Origin: Clostridiales bacterium
GTDB lineage: Bacteria > Bacillota > Clostridia > Lachnospirales > Lachnospiraceae
DNA: 64,000 nucleotides
Reading direction: 5' to 3'
NCBI GenBank assembly: GCA_029010495.1
Contig: JAQXKO010000019.1
Coordinates: 1 to 64,000 of the forward strand
Positions 54,010 through 62,865 of the stretch are shown piece after piece. The translations under genes and the position numbers were made by a program. The notes beneath the pieces are model-generated. The model had not been told where the DNA came from. It worked only from the letters and a program-made list of their open reading frames with translations, and ran no database searches. The stretch's first letter is position 1. Every line of letters starts with the position of its first letter.

Positions 54010-54963
54010 CTATATAAGGCCGTTTATCTTTAATATGTATACCCAGACGGTAAGCGTCACCGCCGACAAAAGAGTTGTAAGCATAACAATGGATGAAGTC
54101 AGCACCTCATCATTGTCCATATTTTTTGCCATGATATAACAGGCCACCGTCGTAGGCGAGCCTGACATGGTAAGCACCGCTATAAGCTGCGGTCCGTTAA
54201 AGCCCATATAAATTGCTGCCGGCATAAATACCGAGGGCAGAAGTACAAGCTTTATAAAACTTGCCGCAAGCGCAGGCTTGATTCCGGCAAAGGCCTTCTT
54301 AAGATCAAAGCTCGCACCTACAACAAGAAGAGCCATCGGTGAAGCGGTCTGTCCCAGAGAATTAAGAACCTTATACGGAACAACAGGTATCTCAATTCGG
54401 AAAATTGCAAGAAGCATTCCGGCAAATACAGAAATGATAAGCGGATTAACTGCAATTCCCTTTAATACATCAATCGCACTCTGCCCAAGACTTTTTGTTC
54501 TGTCGCGATGCTTTGCTCCGAGTGTCAGAAATATTACCGAAAACACATTATAAAGCGGCACGCTTGCCATTATCATCATGGCTGTCATGCCGGAATCACC
54601 GAATATATTATTGGCAAAGGCTACTCCGAGAACTGCTGCAGAGCCTCTTGCGGAAGACATTGCAAATGCACCAATCCGGTCCTTGTCCTTCATAAATAAA
54701 AGCGTTCCCGCATATATCAGAACAAACATTATTATGGTTCCGAAAAAACAGAACAGGACAAATTTCCATGAAAAGCCGGACGAAATATCTGTTTTTGCAA
54801 CGTCAAGCATAAGCATGGCCGGTAATGTTACCTTAAAGCAGAATCTGTCACAGTCCTTAATAAATTCATCGCTGAAAAAGCCAATTTTCCTAAATATATA
54901 ACCTGCCAGAATTATCAGAAAAACAGGAAGTGTTGAATATAAGCTGAATAAAAAATTATTCAA
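54010..54963 (-). CDS. AEC (auxin efflux carrier) family transporter
   Basis: A 317-residue membrane protein with about ten helices of the AEC/MleP-like family (SLYSTLPVFLIILAGYIFRK start, MSGSPTTVACYIMAKNM near the end). Relatives carry malate or other organic anions. It starts at TTG with GAGGTGA upstream. It is the first gene behind the promoter of the ech-hyp operon, which suggests co-expression with hydrogen production; the substrate is unknown. Confidence 0.88.
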   Translation of the reverse strand: MNNFLFSLYSTLPVFLIILAGYIFRKIGFFSDEFIKDCDRFCFKVTLPAMLMLDVAKTDISSGFSWKFVLFCFFGTIIMFVLIYAGTLLFMKDKDRIGAFAMSSARGSAAVLGVAFANNIFGDSGMTAMMIMASVPLYNVFSVIFLTLGAKHRDRTKSLGQSAIDVLKGIAVNPLIISVFAGMLLAIFRIEIPVVPYKVLNSLGQTASPMALLVVGASFDLKKAFAGIKPALAASFIKLVLLPSVFMPAAIYMGFNGPQLIAVLTMSGSPTTVACYIMAKNMDNDEVLTSSIVMLTTLLSAVTLTVWVYILKINGLI

Positions 54964-55011
54964 AAAAAGTCACCTCGACATAATAACCCATAATTATGAA
55001 TACTATTCTAC

Positions 55012-55040
55012 ATTATAACAGATGTTAAATAAAATGTCAC
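55012..55040 (-). promoter_or_regulatory. Promoter of the AEC-ech-hyp operon
   Basis: On the minus strand GTGACA, 17-nt spacer, perfect TATAAT with an extended -10 TGT immediately before it. It lies about 50 nt before the AEC start codon. Confidence 0.7.
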
Positions 55041-55088
55041 ACAAAATTTGACATACACAACTGATTTTAAATATATTTATAACAAAAA

Positions 55089-55122
55089 TAATGGCGTAAT
55101 GTAAGGATACATTACGCCATTA
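55089..55122 (-). terminator. Terminator after the thioesterase gene
   Basis: A 15-bp perfect stem TAATGGCGTAATGTA/TACATTACGCCATTA with a 4-nt loop followed by five T residues on the minus strand, 17 nt past the stop. Confidence 0.9.
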
Positions 55123-55139
55123 TTAATATTATTTAAAAA

Positions 55140-55574
55140 TCAACCCAGATGAAAACCGTTACACTGTGCATATGCAAGCTTCTTGCCCTTTGAATCGAGA
55201 ATTTCCACATGATATAAACATGTGCTTCTGCCATCCTTTATGCACACAGCCTTTGCAAAAAGCTCATTGTCGTCAGTGTTGCCGACGTAAGTAATATTGC
55301 AGCTTGAAGCCACTGTTTTTACGCCGCCTTCATTTGAAGCAACAGAAAATGCGAAATCCATGAGAGTAAACATTGCTCCGCCCATTATTCCTCCGTAGCC
55401 GTTACGGTGCATATCATTGCAGTGCATGACTGCCCTGCAATACCCTTTGCCAACCTCAAGAATCTCACAGCCCGACATGGTTGCATACTTATCCTTTTTA
55501 AAAAAGTCCTTCAATTCTTCAAGTCTTTTGTCTGATACGGGCTGCTCGCAGCTCACTTCTGAAAACATATCCAT
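55140..55574 (-). CDS. PaaI-type hotdog thioesterase
   Basis: A 144-residue single hotdog-fold protein with RNGYGGIMGGAMFTLMDFAFSVAS (Asp of the active-site region) and CNITYVGNTDDNEL, typical of the PaaI/YigI acyl-CoA thioesterase group. The acyl substrate is unknown. GGAGGT lies 6 nt before the ATG. It ends the proB-proC-EamA run before a strong terminator. Confidence 0.9.
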   Translation of the reverse strand: MDMFSEVSCEQPVSDKRLEELKDFFKKDKYATMSGCEILEVGKGYCRAVMHCNDMHRNGYGGIMGGAMFTLMDFAFSVASNEGGVKTVASSCNITYVGNTDDNELFAKAVCIKDGRSTCLYHVEILDSKGKKLAYAQCNGFHLG

Positions 55575-55659
55575 ATTTATACCTCCGAAAAACAGTATTC
55601 ATATTTCTTTTAATAATATCAGACCGCCGCAATATGAAACGGTTTCTTATTACCGATAT

Positions 55660-56520
55660 TTATTCTTCTGCCTTATGATTATTAAGATACCATTTTACTG
55701 CCGCAATGGCGATAATTATAGTATACCCGATATAGCTGTAAACATCCGCCAGCTGTCCGAGAAACAAGAATCCGAGAATAGCAGCAAATACCACCTGCGA
55801 ATAATCAAATACTGATATTTCCTTTGCCGGAGCATGCTGGTATGCGGCAGTTATACTGAACTGGCCGCCTGTCGCAGCCGCGCCCGCAAGTAACAGCATC
55901 ACAAGCTGATATGTACTTATCGGTTTATATGCCAAAATCATAAATGGCAATGTCACAATTGTCGAAAAGCAGGAAAAGAAAAATACAATATTGCTTCCCT
56001 TTTCGCCCCTAAGACCGAGCTTTCTGATAAATGTATATGCCAGTCCGGCAAACATTCCGCCTACAAATCCGATTACTGCAGGCAGACAGGCAATATTAAA
56101 GGAAGGCTTTACTATAAACAAAGCTCCCGAAAATGCGACTGCCAGTATAGCTATATCCTGAAGCTTTGGCTTTTCACTTAAAATCCAAATTGAAAACAGT
56201 GTTGAAAAAAACGGTGAAAGCTTGTTTAACATGGACGCATCGGAAATATCAAGCATGTCAATCGCATAAAAATTACAAAAAATACCTATCGTTCCGCAGA
56301 CTGCTCTGCAGAAAATATATTTCATATTTCCTTCTCCGACGTGAAAGCCTTCTTTTGACCTTATTATGGTTATAAAGGATATAAGAATTGCAACCAGATT
56401 TCTGAAAAATGATTTTTCATAAAAAGGAAGCTCTCCCGCAAGCCTTACAAACAAATTCATAAGTGCAAAGAAAAATGCCGCGGAAATAATATATAATATT
56501 CCCAGTTTCTTACTGTTCAT
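55660..56520 (-). CDS. EamA/DMT family transporter
   Basis: A 286-residue ten-helix drug/metabolite transporter with two EamA halves (LYIISAAFFFALMNLFVRL and a second near GGMFAGLAYTFIRKLG). Many homologues export amino acids or purines. It starts at an ATG that overlaps the proC stop as TGATG, so translation is coupled. Proximity to proline genes may suggest a role in amino-acid homeostasis, but this is inference. Confidence 0.88.
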   Translation of the reverse strand: MNSKKLGILYIISAAFFFALMNLFVRLAGELPFYEKSFFRNLVAILISFITIIRSKEGFHVGEGNMKYIFCRAVCGTIGIFCNFYAIDMLDISDASMLNKLSPFFSTLFSIWILSEKPKLQDIAILAVAFSGALFIVKPSFNIACLPAVIGFVGGMFAGLAYTFIRKLGLRGEKGSNIVFFFSCFSTIVTLPFMILAYKPISTYQLVMLLLAGAAATGGQFSITAAYQHAPAKEISVFDYSQVVFAAILGFLFLGQLADVYSYIGYTIIIAIAAVKWYLNNHKAEE

Positions 56521-57320
56521 CAACCGAGTCCCTTCGTTCTGTCATAGCTTGCACATACCGCATCCATAAGTGCATTTCTGAAGCCGTCCCTTTCAAGTGC
56601 GTGAACACCTGCTATTGTAGAGCCACCCGGGCTGCATACAGCATCCTTTAAAGCTCCCGGATGCTCACCTCTTTCCAGAAGAAGCGCGGAAGCACCCATA
56701 ACCGTATTGGCCGCATATGCAATTGCTTTATCACGCTTAAGTCCGCACTGTACCGCTCCGTCAGCCAGAGCCTCGATTGCCATATAGACAAATGCAGGAC
56801 CACAGCCTGATAAGGCAGAGCCGGCATCCATAAGCTTTTCATCAATATCATCAACAAGACCGGCCTGTGCAAAATCACTCTTAAATTCTTCAAACTCCTC
56901 ATCTGATACAAGATCATTTCTGCATGCAAGGACAACACCTTTTCCTATTTCAACGGGAGTATTCGGCATGATTCTGATTACGGGAGCACCGCCACCGAGC
57001 GCCCCGGCTATCCTGTCCGTATCCACGCCGGCCGCCATGGATACGATAATATACCTGTCTGTACGCGTACAAAGGATGTCTTTTAAGTCCTCCAATAATC
57101 CCATAAGCATCTGCGGCTTTACGCCCAGAACAATATATTTTGATTCGGCCGCTGTCAAAAGGCTTCCCACTTTGCAGCCTGTAAGTGCTGCGAGAGCCTG
57201 CGCCTTTTCTGCAGTTCTGTTATTGACGATAACCTCTGATGGAGATATCTGCCTGCATACAGCCTTTACAAGCGCCGAACCCATATTCCCCGTTCCGATA
57301 AATCCGTACTTTGTTTTCAT
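56520..57320 (-). CDS. proC: Pyrroline-5-carboxylate reductase
   Basis: A 266-residue NAD(P)H-dependent reductase giving proline from pyrroline-5-carboxylate. It begins KYGFIGTGNMGSALVKAV (dinucleotide fold) and has MPNTPVEIGKG, SALSGCGPAFVY and the CSPGGSTIAGVHALE signature. The ATG at 57320 has GAGGT upstream; a start at 57353 adds 11 residues before the SD. Confidence 0.96.
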   Translation of the reverse strand: MKTKYGFIGTGNMGSALVKAVCRQISPSEVIVNNRTAEKAQALAALTGCKVGSLLTAAESKYIVLGVKPQMLMGLLEDLKDILCTRTDRYIIVSMAAGVDTDRIAGALGGGAPVIRIMPNTPVEIGKGVVLACRNDLVSDEEFEEFKSDFAQAGLVDDIDEKLMDAGSALSGCGPAFVYMAIEALADGAVQCGLKRDKAIAYAANTVMGASALLLERGEHPGALKDAVCSPGGSTIAGVHALERDGFRNALMDAVCASYDRTKGLG

Positions 57321-57376
57321 ATTTACCTCTTTCCACCCCGGCGGGCAAAGCATATTTTTCGAAAAGTCACTTCATA

Positions 57377-58144
57377 CTATTTAGCAGCATGGAATCTTGT
57401 GCCTCTCTTCTTTCCTTCAACAATATCATAGAGATATTCAGGCTTATCACCGTTAGTAATAACCATATCTATTCCGGCGCTCATGGCAAGCTTTGCAGCA
57501 CTTATCTTTGTTGCCATGCCGCCCGTACCAAGGCTTGTACCTGCCCCGCCGGCAATTTTCTCAATTTCTTCATTTATCTCATAAACATCATAAATTATCT
57601 CTGCCTCGGCATTTTTATGAGGGTCCTCGGTAAAGAGTCCGTCAATGTCGGACAGGAGGATAAGAAGGTCTGCTCCGCAGGTGCGTGCGACAAGCGATGC
57701 AAGTGTGTCATTATCACCAATACTGATTTCTGCAGTTGAGACCGTATCGTTTTCATTAATAATAGGTAAAGCTCCGAGCTCAAGAAGTCTTGAAACCGTA
57801 TTGACGAAATTTCTGTTTCGTATTTCATCATTTGTATCCTCTGATGTGAGGAGAATCTGACCTACAGTGTGGCGGTATTCCGAGAAAAGCTTATCATAGG
57901 TATACATCAGCTCACACTGTCCGACTGCGGCAGCCGCCTGCTTGGTCTGCATATCATCCGGTCTTCCCGGAAGCAGAAGCTTACCCGCACCCATACCAAT
58001 GGCTCCCGACGAAACCAGAATAACCTCGTTGCCGGCATTTTTTATATCACTTATTATCTTACAAAGCTCCTCCACAAGACGTATATTGAGTCTGCCGGTC
58101 TTGTGTGCAAGAGTTGATGTGCCTACCTTAATTACTATTCTCAT
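57377..58144 (-). CDS. proB: Glutamate 5-kinase (no PUA domain)
   Basis: A 255-residue amino-acid kinase phosphorylating glutamate for proline synthesis. It has KVGTSTLAH, VSSGAIGMGAGKL, NENDTVS and IGDNDTLASLVA and ends after GKKRGTRFHAAK, so the C-terminal PUA domain found in longer ProB is absent. The ATG at 58144 has AGGAGAAGG 7 nt upstream; the longer frame before it has no SD. No proA lies in the window. Confidence 0.95.
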   Translation of the reverse strand: MRIVIKVGTSTLAHKTGRLNIRLVEELCKIISDIKNAGNEVILVSSGAIGMGAGKLLLPGRPDDMQTKQAAAAVGQCELMYTYDKLFSEYRHTVGQILLTSEDTNDEIRNRNFVNTVSRLLELGALPIINENDTVSTAEISIGDNDTLASLVARTCGADLLILLSDIDGLFTEDPHKNAEAEIIYDVYEINEEIEKIAGGAGTSLGTGGMATKISAAKLAMSAGIDMVITNGDKPEYLYDIVEGKKRGTRFHAAK

Positions 58145-58264
58145 AAATAATCCTTCTCCTTTGAAGATGCATATACATTCACTAGTATATAGCCATATTC
58201 GGCAAATGTAAAGAGAAAGGCAATATTTTACACGCATATTGCACTCTGTGAACAATATCAAAAA

Positions 58265-58321
58265 GGCTCCTTTGCGTGCTGATATGTACAATCATGAACA
58301 TACCAAAGCTGCAAAAGAGCC
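58265..58321 (-). terminator. Terminator after the ArsB/NhaD-type carrier gene
   Basis: GGCTCCTTTGC and GCAAAAGAGCC pair with one mismatch across a long loop, and a T run follows on the minus strand, 21 nt past the stop. Confidence 0.6.
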
Positions 58322-58341
58322 GAATATATTATACCGGATTA

Positions 58342-59709
58342 TTAAATTGCATATCTGACAATAAGCATTATTGTTGCTATAAGAAGTGTCAATATTGTAG
58401 CCGGAGCCGCAACGGAGCAATATTTTTTCCAGCTTATAGGATGACCCTCTCTGGCTGCAATTGACGTGCCGACTACATTGGCAGATGCACCGATAGGTGT
58501 ACCGTTACCGCCGATATCCGTACCGATTGCAAGCGTCCATGCCAGAGTTCTGAGCATCGGATCAGAGGTCGCAAGACCCTTTATTACAGGAACCATTGTT
58601 GCCGCAAAAGGAATATTATCAACAAATGCCGATGCGATTGCAGATACCCAGAGGATAATAATAATCATAGGGATAAGGCTACCGCCGCTAATCTTCTCAA
58701 TGAATTTTGCTATATATTCAAGCACGCCTGTCTGCTCGAGGCCGCCAACTACAACAAATAGTCCGATAAAGAAAAGTATGGTTGTATAGTCAAGTCTTTT
58801 AATAATTGACAAGGCCTTTTTTGGCGATTCGATTATAACTGATGCAATTACGGAAAGAATCGCTGCAATTACACCGATTGATGCAACAGAAAGCCCTGTC
58901 TGTGCATGAGTAACAAGCAATACCACACAAATAAAAAATATTATACAGCTGACAATAAAATAAAGCTTATTTGTAATTGCCTCAGAAGGATTTGGATATA
59001 CTATGTCAGTAGGTCTGTTCGCCTCGCTGGCCTTAAGCTCCTTTCTGCACACAAGGTAAAAATAAAGCAAAAGTACAATTCCGGAAACAAATGCAATTAA
59101 TCCCGTATTGGTAAGGAAATCAAAGAATGTATATCCAAGACCCGTACCTATAATAATGTTAGGCGGATCACCGCTCATTGTAGCACTTCCGCCCACATTT
59201 GACATGAAAATTTCTGCCAGAATAATCGGAACAGGATCAAATTTTAATATTTTCGCAAGCTCAACGGATACTGCAGCAAGAAACAGAATAACCGTAATAC
59301 TGTCAATAAACATTGATAATACCGCAGACATAATCATAAATGATATGAACAAAGGTATAATTTTATAATTAACAATCTGGGCCAGCTTAAGGCAGAGCCA
59401 GCGGAAGAAACCTGCGTCACCCATACCTTCAACCATAAGCATCATTCCTGCTATAAAGATAATCGTAGCCCAGTTAATACCTGTGGCCGACTCCTCAGCA
59501 TGATGTCCCGGCACCCAGAATTGTGATGTAAATATACTCTTGAAGTTAAGTGTTTCAATTATTGCGTCCATGCTATGCATGCAAATACCGAATACCACGA
59601 TAAGCACAAGTGCTCCGCCCACAAGAGCCGGAATATGTCTTTCAACACGTCCCCGGATAATTACTCCAAACATAGCAAGGAAAATAATGATTGCGCATAC
59701 TGTTGCCAT
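58342..59709 (-). CDS. ArsB/NhaD (SLC13-like) anion or Na+/H+ carrier
   Basis: A 455-residue membrane protein with about 11-12 helices of the ion-transporter superfamily. Features are GGALVLIVVFG, the repeated re-entrant motifs MSGDPPNIIIGTGLGY (about residues 179-196) and TDIGGNGTPIGASANVVG near the C-terminus. The ligand may be arsenite, a dicarboxylate or Na+/H+. The ATG at 59709 has AGGAGGAGG upstream. Confidence 0.85.
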   Translation of the reverse strand: MATVCAIIIFLAMFGVIIRGRVERHIPALVGGALVLIVVFGICMHSMDAIIETLNFKSIFTSQFWVPGHHAEESATGINWATIIFIAGMMLMVEGMGDAGFFRWLCLKLAQIVNYKIIPLFISFMIMSAVLSMFIDSITVILFLAAVSVELAKILKFDPVPIILAEIFMSNVGGSATMSGDPPNIIIGTGLGYTFFDFLTNTGLIAFVSGIVLLLYFYLVCRKELKASEANRPTDIVYPNPSEAITNKLYFIVSCIIFFICVVLLVTHAQTGLSVASIGVIAAILSVIASVIIESPKKALSIIKRLDYTTILFFIGLFVVVGGLEQTGVLEYIAKFIEKISGGSLIPMIIIILWVSAIASAFVDNIPFAATMVPVIKGLATSDPMLRTLAWTLAIGTDIGGNGTPIGASANVVGTSIAAREGHPISWKKYCSVAAPATILTLLIATIMLIVRYAI

Positions 59710-60078
59710 ATCATTTCCTCCTCCTGAATACATATTTTAATCTTTTTTACAACGCCCCTATTTTAATTCATTTTTTTTGTTTTTGCAATGAGGTTATTAA
59801 TTAAATAATTACCAAATTTTTCATCAAAATAAGTATTTGTTTGTACATTTTTTCTTCAAACGGCAAAAACAACGATAATACATCATTAAAATAGGTAAAC
59901 CATCCGTTTTCAGTATTAAGGATTATAAGCCATTTGACACAAAAATTTATATTTTCGACAGTAATTCCCATGATTATTAAGAGTGGCTTAAAACACTTGA
60001 CTAAAGCATAAATTTATGTGTAAAGTATAGCCAAGAACAAAGAATTTGAACAAATCACGTAATAACAGGAGGTTATCA
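59710..60078. other. Divergent intergenic region, 369 bp
   Basis: An AT-rich region between the ArsB/NhaD-type gene and the ParB-like/BMP gene, with a promoter for the latter at its right end and long T runs. No further gene or structured RNA was recognised. Confidence 0.6.
59997..60026 (+). promoter_or_regulatory. Promoter of the ParB-like/BMP gene
   Basis: TTGACT, 18-nt spacer, TAAAGT, about 50 nt before the start codon. Confidence 0.5.
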
Positions 60079-61971
60079 TTGTTAAATATCGATGAATATA
60101 AAACCGCATTAAAGCGCGGCGAAAAAGAGCTTTCGGTTTCAAATCAAAACAATGCTTTTCCATATCTACCGATTCTTGACGATTTAATTGCCGGAGTCAA
60201 TATATCAAAAAGAGTAAATCTCGGCCTCGTGACAATACCTCTTAATCAGGTTGTGGGAACAGTAAATGCCAACCGTTCTAACGCATTTTCATCAGGCTTT
60301 ATGCCTTTATTGGAGCCCGGCACGGAATTTGCAAGCAAATGGTGCACGCTTTATGACTCAATGGTCGAGGAAGGCATGCGCGATCCGATTATCGCATTTG
60401 AGTATATGAATAAATATTATGTCCGCGAGGGCAATAAAAGGGTTTCCGTTTCAAAATATATGAACATGGTTGAAATAGAGGCAACGATAACACGAATCAT
60501 TCCCGCCAAAAGCGATGATCCGGAAGTAATGCTTTATTATGAATATCTTGATTTTTATGAAAAGAGCAGTATAAACTACATTTATTTTTCCAAGCCCGGT
60601 TATTTCAAAAAATTCTGCGAGCTTGTGGCTCCGGATATGGAAGTCTGGGATGATGATACAAAAATGGATGTACATGCCATTTTCAGCAGGTTTTCAAAGG
60701 TTTACGGCGAAAGCGTGACAGGACTCAGTACGAGCGACGCCTTTTTTGATTATGTAAAATTACTGGGCTTTAATGATATAAAGGAAAAAAACTCAGCCCA
60801 GATTGCTGACGATATCAAAAAAATAAGGGATGAGCTGGAGCTTGCCGCCAAACAAAAGCCCGTGGCAATATCAACACACCCTTCAGATTCAAAGGCAAAC
60901 CTGTTCGGAAAGATGTTTGCTCCAAAGCGGTTAAAGATTGCATTTATTTACATGAAGGATGTAGATCATTCGGCATGGTGCTACGCTCATGAGCTGGGAC
61001 GTCAGTATGTTGAAGATGTTGTTTTTCCGAATGAAATAGATACAAATGCCTTTTATAATGTAACCGGCGATAATATTGAGCAGACGCTTGAAGAGCTTTG
61101 CCATTCAGGATACGATATAATATTCGACACCTCGCCGCAGCATAATGCGGCATGCGCAAAGGTTGCCGTGCTGCATCCCGAGGTTCGAATACTCAACTGC
61201 TCACTTAATGCTTCCACAAAGCATATGAGGACATATTATCTCAGAACATATGAATCAAAATATCTTCTCGGAATGCTTGCGGGAGCGCTTACGGAAACAG
61301 ATAAGCTTACCTATGTAGCTGATTATCCTGTATACGGAAGCGTCGCCTCAATCAATGCATTTGCGATTGGGGCCAAGACAGTCAATCCTAAGGCTGAGGT
61401 ATTTTTATGCTGGACCAGTGCCAAAAACTCTGACCCGAACAGAGAGATTCGTGCAAACGGCTGCGATATAGTATCTGACCTTGACTGGTCTTCGCCAAGA
61501 CATCTTACAAGAAGGTTCGGTCTTTACAGAAACTCACCGGACGGCCCTATTAACATTGCAGCTCCTTTATGGGACTGGGGCAAACTTTACGAAGAGATAA
61601 TTACAAGTGTCAAGAACGGAACATTTAAAGTCGAGCAGGATGAAATCGGAACCCGGTCAATCAGTTACTGGTGGGGAATATCAAGCGGCGCTGTCGATAT
61701 TGTTTATTCCAATAAAATACCTGACTTAACTCTTTCGTTAATGAAACATATGAAAAATCAGATGGAACAGATGGACTTCAATCCGTTTTCCGGCAAGCTT
61801 AATTTTAAAGGTCAGGATACAGTGGATTACGGTGAAGGTATGTCTCTTAATGAGCTTATCTCGATGAAAACACTATACGAAAATGTCCACGGCTTTATAC
61901 CCGGTGTTGACGATGTAGTAGATGAGCTGGTAGATCTTACAAAGCTTCAGGGTGTCATCGAGCCGGAGTAA
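60079..61971 (+). CDS. ParB-like/BMP-type ligand-binding fusion protein, 630 aa
   Basis: A cytoplasmic two-part protein. The N-terminal half (about 40-145) resembles the ParB/Srx fold: VTIPLNQVVGT, a core DPIIAFEYMNKYYVREGNKR then VSVSKY, followed by a helical region to 280. The C-terminal half (about 290-560) resembles the BMP/PnrA nucleoside-binding lipoprotein fold (KIAFIYMKDVDHSAWCYAHELGRQY to the ISSGAVDIVY segment) but has no signal peptide. It may be an intracellular nucleoside sensor; that is inference. The TTG at 60079 has GGAGGT 5 nt upstream. Confidence 0.78.
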   Translation: MLNIDEYKTALKRGEKELSVSNQNNAFPYLPILDDLIAGVNISKRVNLGLVTIPLNQVVGTVNANRSNAFSSGFMPLLEPGTEFASKWCTLYDSMVEEGMRDPIIAFEYMNKYYVREGNKRVSVSKYMNMVEIEATITRIIPAKSDDPEVMLYYEYLDFYEKSSINYIYFSKPGYFKKFCELVAPDMEVWDDDTKMDVHAIFSRFSKVYGESVTGLSTSDAFFDYVKLLGFNDIKEKNSAQIADDIKKIRDELELAAKQKPVAISTHPSDSKANLFGKMFAPKRLKIAFIYMKDVDHSAWCYAHELGRQYVEDVVFPNEIDTNAFYNVTGDNIEQTLEELCHSGYDIIFDTSPQHNAACAKVAVLHPEVRILNCSLNASTKHMRTYYLRTYESKYLLGMLAGALTETDKLTYVADYPVYGSVASINAFAIGAKTVNPKAEVFLCWTSAKNSDPNREIRANGCDIVSDLDWSSPRHLTRRFGLYRNSPDGPINIAAPLWDWGKLYEEIITSVKNGTFKVEQDEIGTRSISYWWGISSGAVDIVYSNKIPDLTLSLMKHMKNQMEQMDFNPFSGKLNFKGQDTVDYGEGMSLNELISMKTLYENVHGFIPGVDDVVDELVDLTKLQGVIEPE

Positions 61972-62014
61972 ACCGCCCCGTCACCATATTCAGCCAAAGA
62001 ATAATAATATTTTC

Positions 62015-62042
62015 TTTACATTTGCTTTATTATATGTATAAT
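62015..62042 (+). promoter_or_regulatory. queT promoter
   Basis: TTTACA, 16-nt spacer, perfect TATAAT, immediately upstream of the riboswitch. Confidence 0.7.
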
Positions 62043-62062
62043 AGTTAAAAGTGATATGTCAC

Positions 62063-62105
62063 ATGTGAGTTCGAAACCATCCTCACATTAAAAAAAACTA
62101 AGGAG
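62063..62105 (+). promoter_or_regulatory. preQ1-I riboswitch
   Basis: A 7-bp P1 stem ATGTGAG/CTCACAT encloses a 12-nt loop TTCGAAACCATC, followed by an A-rich tail that ends in ACTAAGGAG, the form seen in the B. subtilis que operon. The tail contains the ribosome binding site of queT, so preQ1 binding would hide the SD and lower translation. Confidence 0.92.
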
Positions 62106-62111
62106 CAAAAA

Positions 62112-62609
62112 ATGAATAAGAAAGTATTATTTATCACACAGGCTGCGCTTATAGGAGCCTTGTATGTCGTGCTGACATACTTTATTGCGGCATTTGGTCT
62201 TGCAAACGGAGCAATCCAATTAAGAGTTTCCGAAGCCTTAACCATATTGCCGGTTTTCACGCCGGCAGCAATTCCCGGTTTATTTCTGGGCTGCTTAATC
62301 AGCAACATTATTACCGGCTGCATCATTGAAGATATTATCTTCGGTTCACTTGCGACACTTATCGGTGCCGTCGGAACTTATCTGTTAAGAAAGCTTACGT
62401 ATCTCGCACCAATCCCTCCGGTGCTTGCAAATGCATTTATCGTACCGTTTGTACTGAAAACCTTCTACGAATTATCGGATGCATACTGGTATCTGGTATT
62501 GACGGTCGGTGCAGGTGAGATTCTTTCCTGTTATGTACTTGGTCTGATTCTTTACAATGCACTGAAAAAAGTCCCTAAGCTTTTTGACAATCCGGGACAG
62601 GACAAATAA
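62112..62609 (+). CDS. queT: QueT family queuosine-precursor transporter
   Basis: A 165-residue membrane protein of the QueT/ECF-S type with about six helices (LFITQAALIGALYVVLTYF start; IQLRVSEALTILPVF; FLGCLISNIITGC; KKLVP-like end). It should import preQ1 or a related 7-deazapurine with a shared ECF module. The preQ1-I riboswitch directly upstream supports this substrate. AAGGAG is 6 nt before the ATG. Confidence 0.95.
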   Translation: MNKKVLFITQAALIGALYVVLTYFIAAFGLANGAIQLRVSEALTILPVFTPAAIPGLFLGCLISNIITGCIIEDIIFGSLATLIGAVGTYLLRKLTYLAPIPPVLANAFIVPFVLKTFYELSDAYWYLVLTVGAGEILSCYVLGLILYNALKKVPKLFDNPGQDK

Positions 62610-62624
62610 AATATATACATAAAA

Positions 62625-62658
62625 TAAGAAAAGCGATGCATAAGCATCGCTTTTCTTA
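62625..62658. terminator. Terminator after queT
   Basis: A 15-bp perfect stem TAAGAAAAGCGATGC/GCATCGCTTTTCTTA with an ATAA loop, 15 nt past the queT stop. Confidence 0.9.
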
Positions 62659-62708
62659 ATCGAGAGAGAATAATAGAAAAGTTATAGAAAATGTCTTAAT
62701 TATGTGGT

Positions 62709-62760
62709 GCACTTCCCGGTGAAGTGCTTTCGTTCATCTGTCAGTTGTAAATTTACAACT
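62709..62760. repeat. Inverted repeats between queT and the deacetylase gene
   Basis: GCACTTC/GAAGTGC (62709-62727) is followed by an 18-bp perfect palindrome AGTTGTAAATTTACAACT (62743-62760). No terminator T run is attached. Function is not apparent. Confidence 0.6.
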
Positions 62761-62865
62761 TATGGTAACAAACAGGTCAAGCACTTTTATTTAATTTTTT
62801 TTCATCAAAATCTATCTTGTGACATTTTTCCTGCAAATTTGATTTTTATGACGTAATTTACGTCA

